Below, in pieces: positions 7,638 through 14,115 of a stretch of DNA of 14,115 bases. Every line of letters starts with the position of its first letter. The first letter of the stretch is position 1. The notes beneath the pieces are model-generated. The model saw only the letters and a program-made list of their open reading frames with translations. It was not told the origin of the DNA and did no database searches. Both the position numbers and the translations under genes were made by a program. The DNA is from Komagataeibacter kakiaceti JCM 25156 (GTDB lineage: Bacteria > Pseudomonadota > Alphaproteobacteria > Acetobacterales > Acetobacteraceae), in NCBI RefSeq assembly GCF_000613305.1, contig NZ_BAIO01000025.1, forward strand, positions 1 to 14,115, given 5' to 3'.

Positions 7638-7661
7638 TTTCATTGTTAAATAATAATGAAA
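7638..7661. promoter_or_regulatory. AT-rich palindrome overlapping a candidate promoter upstream of the TonB receptor
   Basis: Outer arms TTTCATT (7638-7644) and AATGAAA (7655-7661) are exact reverse complements. Extended to 11 bases each side of a 2-base centre, they differ at one position. A TATAAC hexamer (7662-7667) directly after it could be a -10 box, with TTCATT (7639-7644) 17 bases upstream as a weak -35. The palindrome would then span the promoter and could block it. It is AT-rich like a Fur box but does not match the Fur consensus closely. The predicted leader to the receptor ATG at 7821 would be about 150 bases, with no other gene visible in 7573-7820. Confidence 0.4.
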
Positions 7662-7820
7662 TATAACCACTGACGCTGCATCTCGGCGCACCATGCAAGG
7701 GATACCATGGCCAGGTCATTTCCTCCTCCCGCACAAGGCAGATATTTCCTGACCGGAACAGAGCCCGCCACACGCCGCTTCCACTCCCCTCCCCCCACGA
7801 CCACGCATAAGGCTGTAGAC

Positions 7821-10095
7821 ATGAAAAGGCGTTCCCGCGCCCGGCATCTGCCGCGCCATATTCCCCTTCCCGTACAGTCCACGTATCAGCGCGCGTTGCT
7901 GGTGTCATTCCTGCTCGGTACCGTCCCGGCCATTCCCGCCCTTGCCCAGTCCACCACCGCCACGACGCAGGCCACCCCCCATGGCCGGGTGGCGCAACCC
8001 GGCCACCATCCCGCCGCCCTGCGTTCCACCACGCAGGAAACCATCCATGTGCAGCGCTCGCGCGCCACCCGGTTCCAGAACAAGGTTGGCACCGTCGATA
8101 CGATGAGCGGGCAGGAACTTCAGGACCTGCACATCGTAAGCCCCAAGGAAATAGCGGCCTTCACACCCGGCGTGACCGCGGTCAACGCGACATCGGGCAG
8201 TACACCGATCTTTTCCATCCGTGGCGTGGGGCTTGATGACTACAGCGGCACCAACATGGGGGGATCGGCATCTATCTTGATGGCGTGTTCGCGCCCTATC
8301 CCGCGCTCTATAACGGCAGATGTTCGATGTGGACAACATCAATATCGAAAAGGGACCGCAGGGGTTTGAATCCGGCCGCAGCACGACCGGCGGCAGCATG
8401 AATATTGAATCCATAAAGCCCACGGACAAATTCGGCGGGTACCTGGACTGGGGCTACAGCAGCTACAATACGAATACCGGCAAATTCGCCATCAACGTGC
8501 CAATTACCAAGCGTATTTTCAACCGGACCGCCTTCAGCTACGCCAACGGAGATGGCTGGCAGCACGACATCCATACAAACCAGCGCTATGGCGCGCAGGA
8601 TCTGCTGTCACTGCGCAACCTGACGAAATTCGTCATTGATGACAGATCATCCCTTCTGCTGAACCTGCATTACACCCGTGACCGTGGCACGCCGACTTCC
8701 CCGCAGGACACGGACCCCACCGTTGGCGTCGGGCCGAACCCCAAATACAACCAGGTCAATGTTGGCAACAACCGGGTGGGCCGCAATGAAAACGGTGGCG
8801 GTGTCTCGCTGACCTTCAACCGTAATTTTGATTTCGGCACCTTCACCTCCACCACCGGCATCGATTTCTACCGTCGCTCGCTTTACGACAATTACGATGG
8901 TGAATCAGTCAACATTGGTGATTACCACTGGAATGATACCTATATCGCGCAGTCGCATGACATGCATCTGCAGACGAACATCGCCAGGATATTCCATCTG
9001 ACGGTTGGCGTTTACGAATCATATGACAAGATTGACGGGGATTACACCAGTTATCGCGGGTATCTGGAAGGCGTGCCCGTGGCCAACTTCAGCGATCACT
9101 TTTCGCAGCAGAACCTGTCAACCGGCGTGTATGTCAATACAGTCACGAATATTACCAGAAAGCTCGACTTCATTGCCGCCGGGCGGTTCTCGTATGATGA
9201 ACGCGGCTTCCATGGGGGTACGACCGATGACAACGGCATCCTGAGCGGGGTGCCGGGATCGCACCTGTCCTACCTTGACCAGAACCATGAATATGAACGC
9301 TTCACCGGGCGTGTCGGCCTGCGCTACAAGATTGTTCCGGGCACATTCGTGTATGGCACCATCTCGAACGGGTACAAAGCGGGCACCTATTTCTCGGCCC
9401 CCGTCACCGCGCCGCAAGCGCTGGATTATGTGCGGCCCGAAAACCTGATCGCCTATGAAGTGGGTGTGAAATCAAGCCTGCTGCATGATAAGCTGATCAT
9501 CAACGGCTCCCTGTTCGATTACGAATACCATAATCGCCAGACGCTGTTTGTCGCGGAAATGCCGGGCAACGTGACCTCCCTCAGCCTTGGCCCCATCCCG
9601 CGCGCACGGACACGGGGCGGGGAACTGTCGGGCACATGGCGCAACGTGATCCCCAATCTGGACCTGCGGGCTTCGTTCGCCTATCTGGACGCACAGGCGA
9701 TCAGCGCGGTGAGTTCCATCGGCGGCCTGCCGCTTCTGTCCAATGTCACCGCCCATTCCGCGCTACCGTTCGCGCCACGCTTTTCATGGGACGCCGTGGT
9801 CCGCTACGGCATAGACATAGACCGTTACCGCATGACGCTACAGGCCAGCTATACATGGAAGGACAACATGCTGGTTGACCTGGGCGACCCCAATGGCGAA
9901 AGCAGCAAGATCAGTTCGCTGGGACTGCGCATGGAGTTCGGCCCCAAGACCGGAAAGTGGTCGGCCTCCGTCTATGTGGATAACCTCATGAACAGGCATG
10001 GCGACATCTATTCCTTTACAGGAAGCGACAACAGCCGCGCCCAGTACCTCCAGACACCGCGCTGGGTTGGGTGTAACCTGCACTATAATTTCTAG
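7821..10095 (+). pseudogene. TonB-dependent outer-membrane receptor, broken by two single-base frameshifts
   Basis: Outer-membrane beta-barrel importer energised by TonB; substrate unknown (iron chelate or an organic nutrient). From the ATG at 7821 (AAGG 8 bases upstream) residues 1-42 are a signal peptide ending PAIPALA. A TonB-box-like segment QETIHV lies at about 72-77, then the plug domain (MSGQELQDLHIVSPKEIAAF, FSIRGVG). The barrel fills the rest and ends in Phe (HYNF), as outer-membrane barrels do. Frame is lost twice: at the G run 8268-8273, where one more G restores MGGIGIYLDGVFAPYPALYN, and near 8317, where one more base restores NGQMFDVDNINIEKGPQG. With both repaired the product is 758 residues, a normal receptor length. 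The 5' piece stays open to 8369 and the 3' piece is open from 8320. True pseudogene and consensus error are both possible. Confidence 0.85.
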
Positions 10096-10145
10096 GGGCT
10101 GTTAGGCAGGACAGTATCCCGCTTCCTTTTGCTTACGGATTCTTT

Positions 10146-10212
10146 AAAAGCTTTTGGGCGCCGCCTTTTTTCGAAAAGGCGGCGTTTCCTGAAGCTTTTT
10201 GAAAAAAGCTTC
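10146..10212. repeat. Compound hairpin element (REP-like), probable bidirectional terminator
   Basis: Three adjacent inverted structures lie between the convergent receptor and oxidase genes. AAAAGCTTTT (about 10147-10155) is self-complementary. CGCCGCCTTTT (10159-10169) pairs perfectly with AAAAGGCGGCG (10174-10184) around TTCG. GAAGCTTTTT (10191-10200) pairs perfectly with AAAAAGCTTC (10203-10212) around GA. The GC stem with flanking A and T tracts can end transcription from both sides. From memory, near-identical elements recur in intergenic regions of Komagataeibacter/Gluconacetobacter; there is only this copy in the window. Confidence 0.65.
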
Positions 10213-10255
10213 ACCAAAACTTTCCTACGGTTTATCGGGGATCATAAGCGGTACC

Positions 10256-10405
10256 TTATCTGGGAACCAGTAGGTGAAGCAGCGACGCAGCCACGAAAAA
10301 CGCCGTGGTGCTCAGCGCCCAGATGGCGACAAACCACCCGATCCGCACGCCCAGATGCCGTGGCGCGTCGTCCCCTTTTGCACGCATGGTATCAGTGATA
10401 GCCAT
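10256..10405 (-). CDS. DUF2474-like small membrane protein, CydX-type accessory of the bd oxidase
   Basis: A 49-residue protein with a short charged N-terminus (MAITDTMRAKGDDAPRHLG), then one membrane helix starting IGWFVAIWALSTTAFFVAAS and ending LLHLLVPR. The pattern R-x-GWF-x-x-IW-x-x-S fits the DUF2474 family (PF10617 from memory). These tiny proteins sit directly downstream of cyanide-insensitive-type cydAB and are thought to act like CydX, stabilising the haem-bearing complex in the inner membrane. The ATG at 10405 lies inside the last codons of cydB (14-base overlap), with AAGGTGA a little upstream, consistent with coupled translation. It is the last gene of the cydAB operon and ends about 45 bases before the hairpin element. 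The frame and context are clear; the assignment is by pattern, not a search. Confidence 0.8.
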   Translation of the reverse strand: MAITDTMRAKGDDAPRHLGVRIGWFVAIWALSTTAFFVAASLLHLLVPR

Positions 10406-11410
10406 CTGCCTGCGTCACCTTTCCCCGGAACACACGATAGGAATAAATGGTATAGGTCAGAATGATCGGCAGCAGGATGGCGGTGCCGACAAGCTGGAAA
10501 AACTGGCTTGACGGTGGGGATGACACATCCCACAGCGTCAGCCCCGGCGGCACGGCGTACGGCCAGACCGTGATTCCCAGCCCCGAAAGGCACAGGAAGA
10601 ACCAGCCAAGCGCGCACAGGAACGGCACCCGGCTATGTCCCCGCCGCAATCCCCTGACAAGCAGGCCACCCAGCACGACAACCAGAACCGGCACCGGGGC
10701 GACAAGAAGGATATTCGGCCAGTCGGTCCAGCGGCGCAGATAGGGCGCATGCAGCAGCGGGGTCCACAGACTGACCGCGACAATGCCGCAGAAAAGGCCG
10801 GCCGCCAGCCATCCGGCCCAGCGGCGGCAGGAAGCTTCCAGCACATCGGTCGTGCGCCACACCAGCCACGTCGCGCCAAGCAGGGCGTACCCGCACATGA
10901 CGGACAACCCGCACAGGACACTGAACGGTGTCAGCCAGTCCAGCGAGCCACCCGCGAACGCGCCTTCCGTAACCGTCACGCCTGAATGACACCCCCCAGG
11001 ATCGCCCCCTGACAGAATGCCGCAACGGCCGATCCGGCCATGAACCCGACATCCCACAGCCCTTCATGCGGCCTGCCCCGGGTCATGACCCGGAATTCGA
11101 ACGCAACGCCGCGAAAGATCAGCGCCAGCAGCATGAGAACGATCGGCAGGTAGAAAGCGGGCAGAAGCGTCGCGTAGGCCCCGGGGAAAACCCCGTAAAG
11201 CACCGCGCCACCCAGCACCATCCACGTCTCGTTCCCGTCCCATACCGGCGCGATCGTGTTGATCATCACATCCCGGCGGCCCTCGTGTCGTTCCAGCATG
11301 AACAGCATGCCAATACCAAGGTCGAACCCATCGAGAATGACGTAGATGGTGATCGCGGCCACCAGAATGACGGCCCATACAATGGGGAGCCAGTATGCGA
11401 AGTCCATCAT
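10392..11410 (-). pseudogene. cydB: Cytochrome bd-type (cyanide-insensitive) ubiquinol oxidase subunit II, frameshifted
   Basis: Inner-membrane subunit II of the quinol oxidase, which pairs with CydA and is needed for a functional enzyme. The 5' piece (11410 down to about 10981) begins MMDFAYWLPIVWAVILVAAI and carries the conserved ILDGFDLGIGML and APVWDGNETWMVLGGAVLYG. It stops early at GVIQA. The 3' piece resumes in another frame at VTVTEGAFAGGSLDWLTPFS and runs through further membrane helices to the TGA at 10392. One extra G at the CC of 10981-10982 (plus strand) restores GGVIQGVTVTEGAFA and gives 339 residues, normal for CioB/CydB. The ATG shares 4 bases with the cydA stop (ATGA), so translation is coupled. 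With cydA intact and the small partner present, a sequencing error is a serious alternative to a real null allele. Confidence 0.85.
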
Positions 11411-12846
11411 GCCTCAGGCTCCTTTGCCGGAAGAGGGGTCAATAACCGCCGGGTGCGTATGTGTCGCCAGAATGTCCGAGGCATGCGCGGGCTGGTGGTC
11501 GGCTCACCTTCCTGCGGGGCATGGCCCAGAAGACGGACCAGAATGCCCAGCCCCGATCCGAACACGATCACATACACGACCACGAAGGCCGTTATCGTCA
11601 CCGCCATGCTGGACAGGACAATGGGTGATACGCTGTCGGACGTTCTGAGCAGGCCATAGACGGTCCATGGCTGACGCCCCACCTCGGTCGTGACCCAGCC
11701 GCACAGCAGCGCCAGGAAACCAGCGGGCGCCATGCACAGGATCACGCGGTGGAAAACGGGCGTGGTGAACAGCGCGCCCGCCCGCCGCAGCCACAGCGAC
11801 CAGAATCCGACCAGCATCATCAGCACGCCCAACGCAACCATGATCCGGAAAGAAAAGAATATGACCGGTGAAGGCGGCCGCTGATCGCGCGGAAAGTCCT
11901 TCATGCCCGGCACCTTTCCATCAAGGCTGTGCGTCAGGATCAGCGAGCCCAGAAGCGGGATCCTTACAGCGTAATCCGTCCGTTCCGTTTTCATGTTCGG
12001 GATGCCAAACAGCAGTTCGGCGGCCCGTCCCTCGGTTTCCCAGTCCCCTTCCATCGCGGCGATCTTGACCGGCTGGTATTTCAGCGTGTTCAGGCCATGG
12101 GCGTCACCGGCCAGAATCTGCACGGGCGCGACAAGGGCCGCCATCCACATGGCCATGGAAAACATGACCCGGACCGGCTCGCTTGCGCCCCTTCCCTCCC
12201 GGCGCGCCCGGAGCATATGCCATGCCCCCGTGGCACCCACGACAAACGCGACGGACAGGAAGGCCGCCAGCCCCATATGGACCAGCCGGAACGGAAAGGA
12301 CGGATTGAAAATGATGGCCAGCCAGTCAGCGGGCAGGAAGCGCCCCGTGGCCGGGTCGATCGTATAGCCGCGCGGGGTCTGCATCCATGAATTCGACGCC
12401 AGAATCCATGTCATGGAAATCAGCGTGCCAACCGAGACACAGCAGGTCGCGGCAAAATGCAGCCCACGCCCGACCCTGTTCATGCCGAACAGCATGACGC
12501 CGAGAAATCCCGCCTCCAGAAAGAAGGCGGTCATCACCTCATAGGACAGGAGCACGCCGGTAATCGGTCCGGCCTTGCGGGAAAAGACCGCCCAGTTCGT
12601 GCCGAATTCATAGGACATGACCAGTCCGGAGACGACACCCATGCCAAAGACGATCGAAAACGCCTTGATCCAGTAACGGTACAGGTCAAGAAAAACCTGG
12701 CGGTCGGTCTTCAGCCACAGCCCCTCCAGAACGGCGAGATAGGCCGCCAGCCCGATCGAGAAAGCCGGAAAGACAATATGGACGCCCACGGTAAAGGCGA
12801 ACTGAAAGCGCGCAAGAACCAGCGCAAGATCATGAGCAGTGTACAT
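11407..12846 (-). CDS. cydA: Cytochrome bd-type (cyanide-insensitive, CioA) ubiquinol oxidase subunit I
   Basis: Haem-bearing inner-membrane subunit that oxidises ubiquinol and reduces O2 to water. The 479 residues include the expected ligands: His23 (RFQFAFTVGVHIVFP; equivalent of E. coli His19, b595), His190 (FRLVHMG; b558) and Met336 (FSFRIMVALG; b558), plus Glu103 and Glu111 in SYEVMTAFFLEAGFLG. GRQPW lies at 390-394, followed by TVYGLLRTSDSVSP, a stretch typical of the CIO branch. The protein is about 40 residues shorter than E. coli CydA (522), fitting the short Q-loop of cyanide-insensitive oxidases. The ATG at 12846 has GGGA about 8 bases upstream. It leads an operon with cydB and the DUF2474-like gene. 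Acetic acid bacteria use this oxidase alongside cytochrome bo3. Confidence 0.95.
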   Translation of the reverse strand: MYTAHDLALVLARFQFAFTVGVHIVFPAFSIGLAAYLAVLEGLWLKTDRQVFLDLYRYWIKAFSIVFGMGVVSGLVMSYEFGTNWAVFSRKAGPITGVLLSYEVMTAFFLEAGFLGVMLFGMNRVGRGLHFAATCCVSVGTLISMTWILASNSWMQTPRGYTIDPATGRFLPADWLAIIFNPSFPFRLVHMGLAAFLSVAFVVGATGAWHMLRARREGRGASEPVRVMFSMAMWMAALVAPVQILAGDAHGLNTLKYQPVKIAAMEGDWETEGRAAELLFGIPNMKTERTDYAVRIPLLGSLILTHSLDGKVPGMKDFPRDQRPPSPVIFFSFRIMVALGVLMMLVGFWSLWLRRAGALFTTPVFHRVILCMAPAGFLALLCGWVTTEVGRQPWTVYGLLRTSDSVSPIVLSSMAVTITAFVVVYVIVFGSGLGILVRLLGHAPQEGEPTTSPRMPRTFWRHIRTRRLLTPLPAKEPEA

Positions 12847-13180
12847 CTATACTTTCCCAAAGGCGGGACACTGGCGTTTCCGCCACACGACAGTCATCGG
12901 AAATCGATACCGTGGCGGGCTTTCCGGCCACGCATGCCGCCGCGACCATATCCTGCCTGCCAGACATGCCCCGGCTGTCCACGGCCCTTGCTAGGCTGGC
13001 CTGCCGCCATGCGTCCAAGACCTTCTGCTTATAATATTATGCATGCCGGTTATCACGGTGATGGATTTGTGATGGGGCCGGTTATTTTCCTGTCTGCATT
13101 ATCTTGCCACGGATAATCATGCGCCTATGCTGGACGCCTCTCTACCTTGTGCGAACGTCACCTGCAGGAGTTTCAGTCCG
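12847..13180. other. Divergent intergenic region between cydA and the DyP peroxidase
   Basis: No convincing gene is visible in these 334 bases. A consensus TATAAT (13030-13035), inside the self-complementary ATAATATTAT (13031-13040), could be a -10 box for the peroxidase, though no good -35 stands 16-18 bases upstream. ATCAC (13052-13056) and GTGAT (13058-13062) form a small perfect inverted repeat. CGTGGCGGG (12911-12919) pairs with CCGGCCACG (12924-12932) with one mismatch. Both gene promoters must lie in or near this stretch. Confidence 0.45.
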
Positions 13181-14115
13181 TTGGCCACATCTCAACCCGT
13201 TGATACGAAACTGACCCAGGCTGCGGTTTTTCTTGTTGCCACGCTGAATACGGACACATCGGCCAGCACGCAGGTCCGGGGGCTGCTGGGGGATCTCTCC
13301 TCTCTGGTACGTGGTGTCGGGTTCCGTATCCCCGATGGAAGGTTAAGTTGCATTACCGGCATCGGTTCGAACGCCTGGGATCAACTTTTTGGCACCCCGC
13401 GCCCCAGCGAACTCCATCCGTTCGCGGAGATCCGGGGCGTGCACCATGCCCCCGCAACACCGGGCGACCTGCTTTTCCATATCCGCGCGACACGGATGGA
13501 CCTGTGCTTCGAACTGGCCACGGCCATCGTCTCCCGGCTGGAGGGGGCGGCGGAGATCGTGGATGAAGTCCACGGATTCAAGTATTTCGACGCGCGCGAC
13601 CTGCTCGGCTTCGTGGACGGGACCGAGAACCCGTCGGGACAGGTGGCGCGTGAGTCCACGATCATCGGGGATGAAGACCCCGCCTTTGCCGGTGGCAGTT
13701 ATGTCATCGTGCAGAAATACCTGCATGACCTGAAGAAATGGGACGCCATCCCGACCGAAGTGCAGGAACACATCATCGGCCGCAGGAAAGTGTCGGACAT
13801 TGAACTGGCGGATGCGGCCAAGCCCAGCTACGCCCATAATGTCCTCACCAACATCGAGGAAAACGGCCAGCAGCTCCAGATCGTGCGCGACAACATGCCC
13901 TTTGGCGAAGTGGGCAAGGGGGAGTTCGGCACCTACTTCATCGGCTATGCGCGCTCCCCCGCGCGCACGGAGCAGATGCTGCGCAACATGTTCATCGGCA
14001 AGCCGCCCGGCAATTACGACAGGCTGCTTGATGTCAGCACCGCCGTTACGGGCGTGCTGTTCTTCATTCCCACCGCCGATTTTCTGGATAACGCCCCGAA
14101 TCTGCAAACGGGCGA
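13181..14115 (+). CDS. DyP-type haem peroxidase, YfeX-like (partial, C-terminus off window)
   Basis: Cytoplasmic dye-decolorising-type peroxidase that uses H2O2 to oxidise a haem-accessible substrate; E. coli YfeX is the nearest protein I recognise. The hallmark HGFKYFDARDLLGFVDGTEN (131-150) contains the catalytic distal Asp146. His219 in SYAHNVL is the likely proximal haem ligand and Arg236 in QIVRDNMPFG the distal arginine. 311 residues are present, so only a short tail is missing if it resembles YfeX (299). There is no signal or Tat sequence. The start chosen is TTG at 13181, with AGGAG about 10 bases upstream and an N-terminus that lines up with YfeX. An in-frame ATG at 13127 would add 18 residues (starting MLDASLPC) but has no clear ribosome-binding site. 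It is divergent from the oxidase operon. Confidence 0.92.
   Translation, partial: MATSQPVDTKLTQAAVFLVATLNTDTSASTQVRGLLGDLSSLVRGVGFRIPDGRLSCITGIGSNAWDQLFGTPRPSELHPFAEIRGVHHAPATPGDLLFHIRATRMDLCFELATAIVSRLEGAAEIVDEVHGFKYFDARDLLGFVDGTENPSGQVARESTIIGDEDPAFAGGSYVIVQKYLHDLKKWDAIPTEVQEHIIGRRKVSDIELADAAKPSYAHNVLTNIEENGQQLQIVRDNMPFGEVGKGEFGTYFIGYARSPARTEQMLRNMFIGKPPGNYDRLLDVSTAVTGVLFFIPTADFLDNAPNLQTG

Noticed and set aside
7707..7820. Upstream ATG at 7707 as the TonB receptor start
   Set aside because: It adds 38 Pro/Thr-rich residues before a clear signal peptide; the ATG at 7821 has AAGG at good spacing and puts the signal peptide near the N-terminus.
6694..7908. Minus-strand open frame of 404 residues
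   Set aside because: Covers the antisense of the ATPase gene, whose Walker and signature motifs are unambiguous; no domain in the minus frame.
10146..10212. CRISPR-like or attachment-site reading of the repeated hairpins
   Set aside because: No regular spacer-repeat unit, no cas genes and no integrase; the stems are better explained as terminator/REP-like structure.
12830..13018. Minus-strand ORF of 62 residues upstream of cydA, overlapping its start
   Set aside because: No recognisable motif and no clear ribosome-binding site; probably chance reading in the intergenic region, although a leader peptide cannot be fully excluded.
13343..14107. Minus-strand open frame of 254 residues
   Set aside because: Antisense to the DyP peroxidase, which carries the GFVDGTENP hallmark.

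Overview
The window looks like chromosomal DNA of a GC-rich alphaproteobacterium, most likely an acetic acid bacterium (Acetobacteraceae, Komagataeibacter/Gluconacetobacter-like). This rests on high GC with strong GC3 bias, a cyanide-insensitive-type bd quinol oxidase, a large TonB-dependent receptor, and a compound hairpin element after that receptor that resembles intergenic repeats I remember from Komagataeibacter. The genus is an inference; no rRNA or other marker gene is present.

Left third (1-4036, all minus strand). Read in the direction of transcription: an AraC-family regulator, a dimethylargininase/arginine-deiminase-fold hydrolase, a small unassigned ORF, a GhrA-type 2-hydroxyacid dehydrogenase, and an M20 N-carbamoyl-amino-acid hydrolase cut by the window start. 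A deiminase that turns a guanidino group into a ureido group, followed by an enzyme that removes a carbamoyl (ureido) group and a glyoxylate/hydroxypyruvate reductase, suggests a catabolic route for a small guanidino or ureido acid. The substrate cannot be read from sequence.

Middle (4236-7572, plus strand). Divergent from the AraC gene lie a LysR-type regulator and a complete polar amino-acid-type ABC importer (periplasmic binding protein, permease, ATPase). They are tightly packed and probably one operon, perhaps importing the substrate of the left-hand enzymes. The binding-protein frame overlaps the permease by 127 bases. A TonB-dependent outer-membrane receptor follows after a 248-base leader with an AT-rich palindrome. 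That receptor gene is broken by two single-base frameshifts about 45 bases apart.

Right third (10096-14115). A pair of strong hairpins separates the receptor from a convergent minus-strand cydA-cydB operon for a cyanide-insensitive-type bd oxidase. cydB carries a single-base frameshift. It is followed by a 49-residue single-helix protein resembling DUF2474, the small partner usually found with this oxidase type. Across a 334-base divergent intergenic region lies a plus-strand DyP-type (YfeX-like) haem peroxidase, cut by the window end.

Three one-base deletions in short G/C runs within about 2.7 kb raise the possibility of consensus errors rather than true pseudogenes. I found no tRNA, rRNA, CRISPR, transposase or phage gene.
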